Assembly: GCF_037975245.1 (NCBI RefSeq)
Contig: NC_092571.1
Span: forward strand, 1,530,501-1,594,500
Direction of reading: 5' to 3'
Length of the DNA stretch: 64,000 bases
From: Apostichopus japonicus
Lineage: Eukaryota > Echinodermata > Holothuroidea > Aspidochirotida > Stichopodidae
Position 1 is the first letter of the stretch. Each line of letters opens with the position of its first letter. This document shows positions 26,123 to 38,355 of the stretch, in pieces. Below the pieces are notes generated by a model. That model had not been told where the DNA came from and ran no database searches. It saw nothing but the letters and a program-made list of their open reading frames with translations. The position numbers and the translations under genes are program-made.

Positions 26123-26226
26123 TATTTTACCTGGTATTATATCATCACAAAATGCTATGCATTAGCCATCCAATTGCTATTATACAAATTCAAAGCTGTG
26201 TTCAAGTAGTTTTGTACACAGGAACA
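26123..26226 (+). repeat. Unnamed ~110-bp dispersed repeat, copy 3 (most diverged)
   Basis: Shares ATATCATCACAAAATGCTAT, CCAATTGCT, TACAAATT and TTGTACACAGGAAC with the other copies in the same order. The middle is strongly diverged, so assignment is less secure than for copies 1, 2 and 4. Confidence 0.45.
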
Positions 26227-27593
26227 AAACTATTTGTAACAGACAGAATACAGAGCCTTCAATACTGTTTGAATGGTAAATTATTCCTTAAACTAATGAT
26301 CAAACTTTTACACTAATTTAATGTTGCCCTTAAGAATATTTTACCTGCACTGACACATTTCTCTAATCTTTGGTTATAATATTGAAGAATGCTTTTGAGG
26401 CAACCTGTTGCTAGGTAACTAGCTATTAGTAATCTGTTACTAAGGCAATTCTCGTGACATTTTTGTGGAAACATTTTAATAGTGATCTACACTAGCAATG
26501 CACGCACTAAACTTAGTGCAGGTGACACTGACGACTGACGTCAATTGAATGGCTGATATCTTTAGGAAACAAAATGTAAATACTGCCCTCTAAATTTGAA
26601 CGAGGCGACCCCTTTTATTGGAAAGGTACATAAATTATAGATGTCTATATGCAAGCATACAGTGTTGATAAATGAGTCCATCTTAGAAATCCTGTAAAAT
26701 TATTAACCAAAAGGAGAAGAAATTTGTAGGTTTATTAATATTTAGATGTTATCATCTTTAACCAAGTTGCTTTTGATCTTAAAGCTTGGCGGAGCGAGGA
26801 GGATAGGAGATCAAACAAAAGGTTTTGTTCTTTATTATAAGTGACAGAGATGGCCAAGCACATTTTGAAGTGGTGGATTGCTTGGGGAGGGAGGGTTGAT
26901 AGTTTGGAGAAGGGGGGGGTGATGTGGGAGAAGGATGTGGGAAGGGGAGCCTGAGAGCAATATTCTGAAAATTTGTCCTCTGTGAAGTCAAGAGGAAACA
27001 TATTCATCAAGGTTTTTGACAGCTGCATTGAAAACAGTTTTGTTGAAGAAATATTTTTCTTTGATTTTAGGCTATCTTTTGCTAATTTTCAATGCAACAT
27101 TTGTTAGTGGCAGTGCTAAAGCAAGCCCTTCCCCACCCTCCCTCCCCCTCCCTCAGCCCTCCCCAACCCCTGTCCTGCTCTGTCATCCACAAAGTTTTTT
27201 TTTGATGATCAATGGACACTGTACATGGCTTTGTTGGTTTTGCTATATAATGAATTGATAGGAATGATATAGAACAAATAGTTTTATATGATAACACGTT
27301 AAAACTTGTGTTTGGGGTTTTGTTTTGACTCCAAAGATGTAAACTATTTGTCTGTATAACATTTGCCATCTGATTCAAATTAGGGCTTGAATTAAAGTAA
27401 AATCTGAGGAGGAAAAAAAATAATTTCTCGAATTTTTGTTTTCTGGCCTGACAGAATTTTAGTACAGGGACATATTGCAATTCCTGCATTGACATTGAAT
27501 TTACAAAACCGCAGCTTTGAATAACGATAATGCGGATGGAGAAGGATAAAGTGAAAATTAATCCGCCTAAAATAATCTAGGATTTGAATCTAT
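26227..27593. other. Non-coding stretch, nothing recognised
   Basis: An RFX X-box-like GTTGCTAGGTAAC lies at 26407-26419. G-rich and C-rich patches occur at 26883-26946 and 27128-27178. Open frames of 80-137 codons overlap these patches on both strands and have no family signature. Confidence 0.5.
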
Positions 27594-27692
27594 TCACCGG
27601 AAATAATTTATCCAGTATCGCATCGGAAAATGGTCGAATCGCTACACAATTGTTAAAGATGTATCGCAGGTTTGGAACACAGGCACCAGAGT
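27594..27692 (+). repeat. Unnamed ~110-bp dispersed repeat, copy 4
   Basis: Shares ACCGGAAATAATTTATCCAG, TCGCATCG, GAAAATGGTCGAATCGCTAC, ACACAATTG, AAAGATGTATCGCAGGTTT and ACACAGG with copies 1 and 2. It lacks the AATGCTATGC word, which appears to be an 11-base deletion. Confidence 0.65.
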
Positions 27693-28353
27693 ATTTCATA
27701 ATAGACATAACTTAAGAGTTCTCCAAACTGATCTCAAACTTTGACCACAAAATTATGCCCTGGTTTAAACTGTGAGATTACTCATAACCAGGTAGAATTT
27801 ATACTTCCCAAGTAGGATTTTTTGTTCTCCGATTTTCTATTTAAAACTGCTGGTCTACTCAATGTTCTCTCTTAAACCCTGCATGACTCTGGATTGAACT
27901 AAATCAAATTATATATAATTTTTTTTTCTCCATTCAATACAAATGTAGAAGAAAAAAACAATTTGTAACAAGTCATTCAACAACTTTATGTATGGTGTAT
28001 GATGCAGAGACAAAAATGTTAGAACGTTATTGAATGTAAACTAAAAGAGCGCCACCACAATTGAATCATCACTATTAAACAATGCCAGAGAAATGTCCTG
28101 TAAGAAGTTGATGAATTCATAGAAAGCAGGAAAGAATTAGAGAGGACAAAGGGATACTGGGGATATGGAGGGGCGTGTGCCAAGGGGGGTGGGTGAGGTG
28201 CGTGTATATGAAAAAGGATGACAAAGTTTGAGGAAGGCTTAAGAGATCAATGGATCTAAATCCATTTTGTATGGACTATTCATGTACATTTTGACTGTGT
28301 CCATTATTACACATAATTATCAAGTTTGTCAGAGAGATGTAGGGTGTGATGTG

Positions 28354-28401
28354 AAGGGAGGGAGGGAGGGAGGGGGAGGGGGAGGGGGAGGGGGAGGGGG
28401 T
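28354..28401 (+). repeat. (GGGA)n/(GGGGGA)n microsatellite, G-quadruplex motif
   Basis: Four-base GGGA units change to six-base GGGGGA units. Consecutive G-runs of 3-5 with one-base loops lie on the plus strand. Confidence 0.95.
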
Positions 28402-30362
28402 GAAGGTATTGGTCCTATAACAGGTTGGGCTTAGTGGGGAAAGTTTTCCACCAACACTGTATGTATTTAACAGTAACACACACTGGTGAGCTAGTCTGGT
28501 TGAGGCTCTGGGAACTGTGAGATTATCACTCATAGGTCACTTTAATACTGAAATGACTGAAATGCCTCCTTCCCTCCATCCCATCAAGGTCCCCTGGACC
28601 TATTTGAGTCATATAACTTCAGTGCATGTACTCACACCTTTTGTATAAGATTCTTTCACACAATGTTTAATCTGAAAATGCAAAACATCTCAGCGTAAAG
28701 TTTGTAGTTAGACTGCAAGATTCCATTGATAACGGATTTTCAAGAACACCTTCTCTTGTGTTCATTTCAAGTCGACTAAATAGTGGCTTGTCCATGTCAA
28801 TTATTTGAAATATTTCTTCTTCTTTGTCCCCTTTCCAACCTCCCCTCTCCTCCCTCCCCACCCCATTCTTCCCCTCTGCCGACCTCTTCTCCCAAGCCTT
28901 CATTGTCTCTTAAGTCAGGTCTCCCCTTGGTGCTAGTTTTTAAATGGAGACATATTTTTGGTACAAACTATAATCAATTTAAAAAACAGAAAAGTTGCAC
29001 ATGAAATAATGTAGCCTGTACCTCTTGTTTAATAGCATATTCTCTTCCCTTATTTATAGCCTCATGTATCCACTGGGAAAATGGCCAAACATAAAACATG
29101 GCAACTGGCCTCAGTGCATATTCAATTCTTAGTTTAACCATTAAATTATCTTTGACATGCTAACTTTGAAAAGATGACATTGCTGAATTTACAAATGAAA
29201 TCATTTTCTTTTTTCGTCAGATGCGACCAAGGCCTGTCTTTGAAATACTACCTCCAGAAGTGAGTATATTTGTTTTCCCCCATTTTTTCCAATCTAGATA
29301 GAAAGGGATCTGTGGCTTGCAAGGCAATGTAAGGAGGGAGAGGGAGGATTGAAGGGGGGGTGGGTGGGGGGAAAGGGGAGGCGATAAGAAAAGGTGCAAA
29401 GGGGGGAAACTGATACACAAAAAATTTATACCAACAGGTCACGAAACTATTTTGTACCTGTGTGAATAAAATCAGAAAAGAGTTGCAACATTTGGAATTT
29501 GTTGAAAGGTCACTATGACAGCCATGACATACTTGCATTATTGTCCTGTTCCATTGTGTCCTCTCCTGTGTGACATCATATATGACAAGAAATGGTAATA
29601 GTAAGGATTCCATTGCTTTAGTGGAAAATTCATTCTTTTACTCAATATTGAATGGCTGTTTTCCATTCCTAGCCCCCTCCCCCACCCCCATCCCCACCCC
29701 AACAGCATTGAGAAGATAAATCTGTTTGATACTACTAACAGTTGGGAACGAGCCCTGTGCATATCAAATGAGAACAATTATTTTCTTCCGTAACGTATGA
29801 GTGTGGTTGCTTGTGTTTGATATGCTGAGTTTTTTGCTTCAGTCAAAGCTTAGCGATGCACCTCGCTGCACTCATGCAATTTAAGCTCACTTTAATCATT
29901 TTCCATGTTAATTTTCTTTGGGAGGGGTCAATCTATCTATCTACTAATAAAACTAGGTCAGGGTTGATTTTTAAACTCATTACATAAAGGACTCATTAAG
30001 TGTTTTCTATCAAGCCATTGGATTCTACGAGTGCTCATCTCTGTAATAATCCAAATACTTCAGACTCTCTTTGGTCCGACGATGATGAAGAATTCTGTAC
30101 TTTGTACACTGGACGCAGAAGGGTGTGTTAAAGGGTGTGCCTTATAGTTAATGATTTATTGATACGGATGCGCAACGCTTGTAAACTTAAATAACGTCTA
30201 ATTTCCAATTGGATAGAAAATTGAATACCTTTTCGTATGAAGGCAATTGCTAAGATTGAAAGGTAAAATTGCTTTCTAAACGGACTATTTAATTTCTAAT
30301 TTGAAGGGGGACCTTAATCTTCACCTTCATACAACTTTATGCAAATCAAAGAAAGTTGGTCT

Positions 30363-30389
30363 GGATTAACTTTCTTACAAAGTTAATCC
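30363..30389. other. Perfect 11-bp hairpin (GGATTAACTTT / AAAGTTAATCC)
   Basis: The arms are fully complementary, with a 5-base loop CTTAC. No T-run or coding context is present, so no role as a terminator or RNA is claimed. Confidence 0.75.
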
Positions 30390-31393
30390 TTTGAACAGAT
30401 GTGGATGTTACGTCTCCAGAAAAAAATGACGTTGATGTGGAACTTGTGCAAAATTAATCTTAATTCCAATTTATTCCAATAAGCTACCTTTCAATTAGTA
30501 TTTGGAAAAGTAAATTGGTTTGTTTCCAATGTATGATAAACACAAGACTATTATCTTACGAACTACTAACTTATAAAAATTTTTGTTAACTTTTGAACAT
30601 TACAAATTCTTAAATCAATCGGGTCCACATTCACCCGTGTTCCAGCTTGACTTCACTATTAATCCATTTTATCCGCCCCTATGTATCTTTCATTAATTCG
30701 TCATATAAATATTTTTTTCATAAATAGGTTTGCTTGTAAATCATTTGACTTTATGACTTGTACACCGTCCTGTAATTTTGATATAGCTAGGAAAGGAGAA
30801 TTAAAAGGAAGAATAACTTTTTAAAGCGTTAATTTAAGTGAAGGCCAATATTGTAAACACACGTTAAAAGAAATGAGAACAAAAAATTGTTTTCATATAT
30901 AGAAAATAGAAGAACTTTTCTGCATGGCCATATTCCTTGACGATATAATTTGTCCTTATTTTAGTAAAACACATTTTCGGTAATTGGTATTTTTGGTAAA
31001 TGGGGTGTTTCCCAGAACTTTGTGGAACAAAAAAATATCAGTTCCAAGCGTTTACAACTCTTGTTATTATTAACCATTGTCAGGGAATCTTTGGTGGCAG
31101 CCTTTCAAAACTGTAATATTCTGCGAGGATGGGTTATCATTTCCATGAGAAATTTATTTTTGAAAAACCTGTAGAGCTTTGCATAAGTCCAACTAAAGCT
31201 GATATTTAAAGTGAATTTAGCTGTAATGCTCCCCCCTTTTCTTTATTATTTGATTTGAAATGAAATCTTTGCTCTATTACTGATAAGTTAAGATATTTGT
31301 TTCCAAGAAATGTGGTGCTCTTAAGGGTAGTTCTATCTCATCTGAATTGAAGATAGTTGGCAGACAAGTTTTGACTGGGAGTTTGAGTAGCCT

Positions 31394-31762
31394 TTAAAGG
31401 CATTGAAGACTCGCCCCAAAACGGGTGCGGCCATCTGCAAAAGTTAACTTTCTGTTGCTTGCAAGTGACGATTTGTTCGTGTCGCTACAAAATGCAGAAA
31501 GTAATGAACCGTGATTCCCTTGTTATCTTTAGCTGGACCTGAGATGTCCATCGCTGTATCGTTTGTATACTGTGCTGTGGGTATTGACCGCAGCTGTATG
31601 TACTGACTGTACACTAGTGTCTAATTACCGACGGTAGCAAGCTGTGTGTATATTTTCTGGGATCGATGGTGGTGTTAAACACTTCTGTTACACCTCATTC
31701 AAAACTAGGTCAAACTACCGGCATTAAACGTTTCTTTTTGCGCGAGTCTTCACACCCTTTAA
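31394..31762 (+). mobile_element. TTAA-type miniature inverted-repeat element, copy D (complete)
   Basis: Complete 369-bp copy. TTAA at 31394-31397 is followed by AGGCATTGAAGACTCGCC. It ends GCGCGAGTCTTCACACCCT with TTAA at 31759-31762. By eye it is about 90% identical to copy E over its full length, including both termini. It carries no transposase. Confidence 0.95.
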
Positions 31763-32985
31763 AGGAGGCACAGCAATCCAACCATCATTTTTTATATCTG
31801 TATGATAGAGATACCTGTCATGAACAGCTTGTCCAAAAACAGCTAAGGAAAATATTATTCCAATAGGGAGATAATTTCAAATTTAATATTTCTTCACATG
31901 ATATTGGGAAGACTTGATTAAGTCTAAATATGACATCATCAAGGCACATGTGTTTCAATTTCTACTATTTTCCCCTTTGTATATTACAGTGTGTCTTTTC
32001 TGTAATGGAGAATCTAAAATGGGAATCTAAAATCTTGACCCCTCCCCCCCCATCACCTTTTCATAATTAATGATTGCATCGGTTTTAGTGTCAACATTCT
32101 ACCTCGGAAATGAAAACTAAAACAACGAGAGAGCAGACAGTTTCGTAGCCTAAAAATGGCACAAAATGACATCACAGATTGACAAACTGAAAGCTCCCCA
32201 GACATGACTTTTATACTAGAGTATCTCCCGAACCGGTACGAGATTTGTCTTGAAGCTGTTTAAGGGAGAACTGTTCTTGCCAAAGAGCTCTATCATATAA
32301 AGTCATAGATGATGGTATAACTTGGGGTAACTTAATTGGGGTAACTTGGGGTAATGTGTCCCCTAAACTTTAGGGAGAGATATCGAATCAAGGCAACGTA
32401 ACTAACAAGTAGGCTCTCTGTAACAAAGAATATATCAAATACTTGCGATTGAAGGGAGGGGTACAGTCGGGTGGAGGGAGGGGTGCAAGTGGGGGTGAAT
32501 TGTATGGTACATGGTACAGATTGAGGGCACATATCTAACTGTTTATTATACATGGATTCTATATATGTGCAAATGGAATCAAACTATGAGGTGGTTCTTT
32601 AAATTTCATTGTATTTTCAGTTCTTGTCATTAGTGCAGCATGAGTGCAATACATACTGTACGTACTGCAAGCCATCATCACATGGCAAACAGACCCAGAC
32701 TCCGGGAATTGAAACCGAAAAACCCTTTCAGGCCAAATGTGAATTATGGTTTATATTATCCTAGAATGATTGACTGTCGTTTTTAAAGTGGTATGTATGG
32801 GATTAGAATTATTTCAATACATACCTCCCCAATTTGAAAGACGAAGACTCTGAAACATCCATAAAGGAATTTGGTTGGACTAAGGGGGATGGGGAGGGAG
32901 TGTAGGGGAGGGGTGACAATTTTGTGAGAACTGCATGAGTGTATATAAACAAATGGAAAAGTTACTAAAGGGAAGGAATAGTAGT
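31763..32985. other. Non-coding stretch, nothing recognised
   Basis: Includes C-rich (32040-32052) and G-rich (32453-32497, 32886-32912) patches and small direct repeats of GGGGTAACTT at 32323-32352. No gene. Confidence 0.5.
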
Positions 32986-33393
32986 GTATATAGCTCAGAT
33001 TAAAATATTGCTTGAGGAGGGGAGTTACCCCCTCCCCCCTCCCCCTCCTCCCGTGTATAGCTCAGATGAAGAATTAGATATTGCTTGAGGAGAGGAAATA
33101 TTCCCCCACCATGTAAAGCTCAGATAAAGAAGTAGATATTGCGTGAGGTGGGGAAATTATTCCACCCACCCACCCCCCCTCCCGCCATTTATAGCTCAGA
33201 TTAAGGGGTAGATTCTATTTGGGAAGGAGAAATTCCCCCCGCCCCCCCTCCCCCCCTCGTGTATAGCTCAGATTAAGATATTGCTAGAGGAGAGGAAATT
33301 ACCCCCCCCCCCCACTGTGTATAGCTCAGATTAAGAAGTAGCTATTGCTTGAGGAGGGGAAATCACCCTCCTCCATCTCCTCTCCCCCCCCCC
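32986..33393. repeat. ~60-77-bp C-rich minisatellite, six units
   Basis: Six units begin with TATAGCTCAGATTAAG (starts near 32987, 33055, 33113, 33189, 33261 and 33319). Each continues with ATATTGCTTGAGGAGRGGAA and ends in a variable C-rich block of CCCCTCC words. Unit length varies because of the C block. One block is a 12-base oligo-C run at 33302-33313. Confidence 0.9.
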
Positions 33394-36077
33394 AAAAAAA
33401 ACCCTGAATACAAAGCCTACAAAGAGTAAAGCTAAACTCCAACACACATACCTCATCATCAAAGTGTTAAACTAATCCTGAATGAAACTACAAAACGTTT
33501 ATAGATTAATTATGTCTTGTCCTGCGATGGTTTTATAACCCAGCCTCTTTCTCTCTTTTTGAAGAATACCTTTTTGTCATTTGTACAATTGTCCCATCTC
33601 CATTAAATTACTGCTAGCCTGCCTCACATAGAAGACGGGACTCGTTCCTCTTCTTAAGCCACGACGTGTTATTGGAAATCAATATCTCGACCGCTCCACA
33701 AGGTTCTATTTACTCCTCATCCACCTGGAGTATAAATGCACCCCTTGGGTCTCTCTCGGATCCTCTCTAAGCCTTGTCTGCGTTTCGCATCATGGCCCAG
33801 AGTGTCATTATATTCCCCGAGAATATTAGCTCTACGGATTCGAGAAGCACACAGTATCAATCCGTTCATCCAAAGACACGTGTCGAATAATCAAATGCTG
33901 AATGAGTTGATATCAAACTCCTTGGAAGAGCTATCCCTTCATCAATCTTCTTCTTTTTTTTTTGTCCATCGGGGGTCTTCTGCAAGGGTCAGACATCAGA
34001 CCACGTGTGGAAAAGCGTTGAATTTAATTGACAGGGATTAATTATGTACACGGCGGACAATGGAGATTATAAGGGAGCGTATAAACTCTACATCGATGAA
34101 ATGCAGCCGTCAGCAAATCAGCTGCATGCGGTGTGTTTTAGTTGTACGTAGTAGATTACTTTTTGATTTCAGAAACGGACGGCAAAGGTCTTCTTACCTC
34201 CATATATTAAAAGCATATCCACCAACATATGTTGATCGACTGTAGGGAAATGTTAGGCGTTTAACTTCAAGTCCTGACTGGATATGGAAAGGGGAGAAAT
34301 AAGTTTCCAAATATTGATTGATATTAACAATATGTTTTCAAAGAAACCAAATCCCTATTAAGATTTTTTAATTTTTATTAAATATATATTTTTTTTATGT
34401 TTTCATTCCATCATATTTGCAGTTTTAAGTAGACTTATAGGACCCTACAATCTGTACTTAAATACTTGTGAATACGGGATGATTCTTCACCGGGTTTCAT
34501 TATTTCTGTGAAGTCAATCTGAGTAAAAAAAACTTTCATTTTCTCCTGTTAACACAATAGCCCTAGTCCTCCATACTTCAATCACCTCTCCCCCCACCCC
34601 ACCACCCCCCATCCCACCACCCCTTTAAAAGTATCAATATAGGGAAAACTGTTCTATCAACACTTTTAGTTTAACAGTTAGAAGTATAATGTCTTTGAGA
34701 GTAGTTAGCTGTATGTATGTTGCAGAATACAAGATTATTGTATTCCCCCCTTTCATCATGTTTTTACTTCCTGCTCTGGCTTGTATCATAAAGCTGATTT
34801 TCATTTTCTAGTATCGAACGAGGCGATTTATTTATCAAAGATTCGGCCGTCCCCGAAACGGAAAGGAAAAGTCCGTAAATTTGGTATCTGAACTCGAACA
34901 TCAACAATGAACATTAAAACCGGGTGTGTTCTGTATTTAACGTAGCATTTGAAGCTTGTACGTGTTTGCGATGTGAGCTTTGAAATGGTGTATTTGAGAG
35001 GCATACACAACTTGTAACTGGATTAGTAAAGGGTATATAGAAATACACTGGCAAATGTAGCTCAGTGAATTATTCTCAAGTGCGAAATTGGAACCTAAAA
35101 TATAATCCTTCATCTTTGTTAACATTTGATTTGAAGTCAATTGATAAATATTACTGTAATTTAAGGAGAAAAAAAATGTTGGGTTCAAAACACAAGGAAG
35201 AAACACGAATGATTCGCGAGTTTGAATTATAGTGAATTCCCAAAAATTTGAAAATATTGTAATAACATACTGTGGTTTGAAAATTAAAGGAAGTTAGCTG
35301 ACACCTGTGTTAGATTTTTTTTATGAGTGGAATGAAAACCTTTCAACTTGTGTGAAAAGTTGACGGAAAATACTACAGTATTTGATAGATGCAAAGTTCT
35401 GTAGCGATTTGTTTACTTTATGTGAGAACGAGACAAAGCTCATCAAATATTCGGTGTCGGTACGGCGACTCTGTAAACAAATGAGAGGAATATGGCAGCA
35501 GCCATGTGAGTGAGGATAGGCTCGTTCTAATTCAGTCGCCGTTAATTTGGAGGATTCTTTTTTTATACGACTACCGAGTCGGGGAATTTTGATGGTATTG
35601 GAATGAACGACTTACCAACACCTGCGAGAGGAGCTTTAGCCAAAGGCACGAACCAGACAACAACGAGGAAGAAAGAAAATAAAAATATACGGTGCTCTTT
35701 GCGAGTAACGCAGGATCCTGAATTTAAAAAAAAAACGTTCCGTCAGCAGTCGTCTAGAGTTTATTCGCTGGAAACAAGCTACATGAATCTATATTTAGCA
35801 ATGTGAGCTTGTTTGTCGAATACAGTGTAGCTAACGAATACAGTCTGAACTGTACACTCTGTGTCAGAAACCAAAACTGCCAAATATATAAACTGTTGGC
35901 AGTTGTTCACTCACTGTGGTATTAATAACTTTGAGTGTTATTTGTATCACCTGGGAAATACGCTTGTTTCATTTCTGAGTTGACCTATTAAAAACTTACA
36001 TGGAGCAAGTTAGAGGATTATTCTATCTTACAATCAGGTAAGTTGCTCTATTCCTGTTTTAGTATGCCAAGCCTAGT
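33394..36077. other. Non-coding stretch, no confident gene
   Basis: Relatively CpG-containing segments at 33600-34250 and 35400-35820 hold open frames of 60-101 codons without recognisable domains. ATGGCAGCAGCCAT followed by a donor-like GTGAGTG lies at about 35492-35512. A C-rich patch lies at 34590-34622. No gene can be supported from composition alone. Confidence 0.45.
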
Positions 36078-36787
36078 TTTTTTTGGGGGGGGATGGGGGG
36101 GGGGTTGGAAGGGAGAAGGAGAAGGAATTTTTCAGTAATGTCATGCACAAAACATGTAGTCCTGTTGTTATCAATGCATTACTTGTATCAATGTGTTTTC
36201 AAACTGAAATAGGTTCTGTTGACCGTTGAGAGATATTAGCTAAAATGGAAAGGATGTGTTGATATTGTAAAGGCATTTTGCCCTATAACTTCATTACATG
36301 GTGTTACAGTGATTGAACGTAATTGTGTAACATCGTGATATACAGTATTGAATCCTGATAATAGTGCCTATTGGGGAGATGTGATAAAATCCAGACCACC
36401 CAAAAAAGATGATTTTATACTTTATATTCATTCCCATCTTTTTTTTTTGGGGGGGGAGGGGTTGGAAGGGATGAGGGGAAGGAATTTTCAGTAATGTCAT
36501 GCAAAACACATGTAGTCATGTTGTCATCAGTGTATCAATGTGTTTTCAAACTGAAATATGTTCTGTTGACCGTTGAGAGATATTAGCTTAGAATGGAAAG
36601 GATGTGTTGATATTGTAAAGGCAGTTTGCCCTATAACTTCATTACATGTTGTTACAGTGGTTGAACGTAATTGTGTAGCATTGTGATATACAGTATTAAA
36701 TCCTGATAATAGTGCCTATTGGGGAGATGTGATGAAATCCAGACCACCCAAAAAAGATGATTTTATACTTTGTATTCATTCCCATCC
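36078..36787. repeat. Tandem duplication, two ~356-bp units
   Basis: The sequence from the T8-G8 tract at about 36078 to CATTCCCATC at about 36438 is repeated directly. CAGTAATGTCATGCA occurs at 36133 and 36489, 356 bp apart. Both units continue through GTTCTGTTGACCGTTGAG, GCCCTATAACTTCATTACAT, GTGCCTATTGGGGAGATG and AAAAAAGATGATTTTATACT. Identity is high, with a few substitutions and one ~15-base indel near 36173 (unit 1 has an extra CATTACTTGTAT). This is a recent local duplication, and the oligo-T/oligo-G tracts at the junction are possible slippage sites. Confidence 0.95.
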
Positions 36788-37559
36788 TTTCTTGACAAAG
36801 AGTTTACTCGGTAAAGGAAAACTTTTCTTCAGGGACATAAGTAGTTTACGGTTCAAGGTAGACCCTTTAAGCCACATTGAGTGCCTGAGTCAGACTACTG
36901 GAAATGGAAGGAGGGGGAGGGGGTGGAGGGTGGGGGCCAGCATATTTAGAGCGACTTTGGAGGGGGACACAGAATGGGGGGGTCATAGAAGATGGCTTCA
37001 GAGGCTGTAGGGCTATGTGTTTTTAATGTGCAACTGATTCCTGCTCATAATTTTTGTTTGCTTGTTTTGGACGTGGCAAACATAGGAGGGGGAACCATGG
37101 GGGCGGTGAACAACTTTTTGGCAACCAATTATTTCATATACCCTACTACACAAGAATGCATGTCATGATGTACAACTGGCAGTGGCATCGCCAAGGAGGG
37201 ATTAGGAGGGGAACAGAGGGAATGGGGGGGGGGGCAAGAAGTTCTTTAAGAAAGTTGTTTGACATACATCATGAATCAGTAGTTATAGCTTTGTAATGTC
37301 CAAGCTTCAGTCGTTGCATAGTGGCCATCAGTATACTGTATACCCATGTTTTATTTGACCATACAGTTACCTTGACATGTGTCATATACCAGTCCATGTA
37401 TTTACTTAACGTGTCATATGCAGTGTAATGTTGTACCATGCCATATGGTCCAAACCACAACCACATATCATATACCGTACTCTGTAAGCTATGTTTTTTT
37501 TTTTGATCTAATATTTCTGACTTGCGTGCAGTTAGAGATTTCATCGCATGTCAGATAGT
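36788..37559. other. Non-coding stretch, G-rich patches
   Basis: G-rich runs at 36908-36935, 36960-36981 and 37224-37234. CAGTGGCATCGCCAAGGAGG at 37181-37200 resembles a worn hAT-like terminus, but no partner end was found. Confidence 0.45.
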
Positions 37560-38355
37560 TTAAAGCAGCATTTTGCGTCCTTTACTATGTTTTTTTTTCA
37601 ACCTCACTGATTCCACTATGCCATAACGACATACATAACTAGCTTATCTATTTATATTTTACTTCAAATGGTGGCATAAAAGTCGAAAAATTTGCAACTT
37701 TCAACTTTGTTGTTCTCCAAGATATTTTCCGTTGGGAACCCAATAAACCTCGCCCATAATATGAATATTTAAACACTACGAACGTCATTGACAGATACGT
37801 AATATAACACCACGCTTGATTTGTGTACAGTCTATATGGCAGCTGTACTGTACCAACGCAAAGTCTTGAATCTATTTTAAGCAACGGCTCATAACTAAAC
37901 CTGCATCTCTGATTGGTTGAATTCAAACTAGTGGGTTTGGGGAACTGAATGCGATTAATGTTGTATGTGGAATACTTGCCAATTAACGTTTTTGGCAGGG
38001 AAAAACTTGGCTAATATCTTAGTTTGCTGTTTTGTGATTTGATGTATGTAAAAAACTTGATGGACAAGTCAAAAAAGTAGAAAATGGCGACCAAACGCAA
38101 AATGCTCATGAATAAACATACTATTCACTGATTGGTGGAATTCAAACTAGTGGATTTGGAGATATGAAAACTTTGTCGAGGACACTCTTACTCGTTATCT
38201 ACATAAATCGTTAATTACTCGCTAATTAACGCTCTTGTCGGGGTGAAACTTGGATGGTATCTTAGTTTGCTGTTTTATGATTGATACATGTAAAAAAATC
38301 GATGCACATGTTAAAAAGGTGGAAAAAAGCGACCGCACGCAAAATGCTGCTTTAA
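37560..38355 (+). mobile_element. Second TTAA-type family (AGCAGC ends), complete copy with duplicated 3' part
   Basis: Bounded by TTAA at 37560-37563 and 38352-38355. The inverted termini are TTAAAGCAGCATTTTGCGT and its complement ACGCAAAATGCTGCTTTAA, 19 bases and perfect. The 3' region occurs twice in tandem. TGATTGGTTGAATTCAAACT at about 37910 and TGATTGGTGGAATTCAAACT at about 38131 are each followed by CTTAGTTTGCTGTTTTRTGA and GCGACC-CACGCAAAATGCT. The first unit thus also carries an internal copy of the inner terminus (about 38085-38108). It encodes no protein and is non-autonomous. The superfamily is inferred from the TTAA boundary only. Confidence 0.8.

Larger units (their letters stand above)
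27693..31393. other. Non-coding stretch, no gene seen
   Basis: AT-rich DNA with several purine- or pyrimidine-rich patches (28140-28200, 28840-28900, 29330-29405, 29672-29702). The (GGGA)n tract and an 11-bp hairpin are listed separately. Open frames up to 121 codons coincide with the low-complexity patches. None resembles a known protein. Confidence 0.5.

Noticed and set aside
37181-37200. CAGTGGCATCGCCAAGGAGG as a second hAT-like terminus
   Set aside because: No matching inverted end or 8-bp duplication was found nearby.
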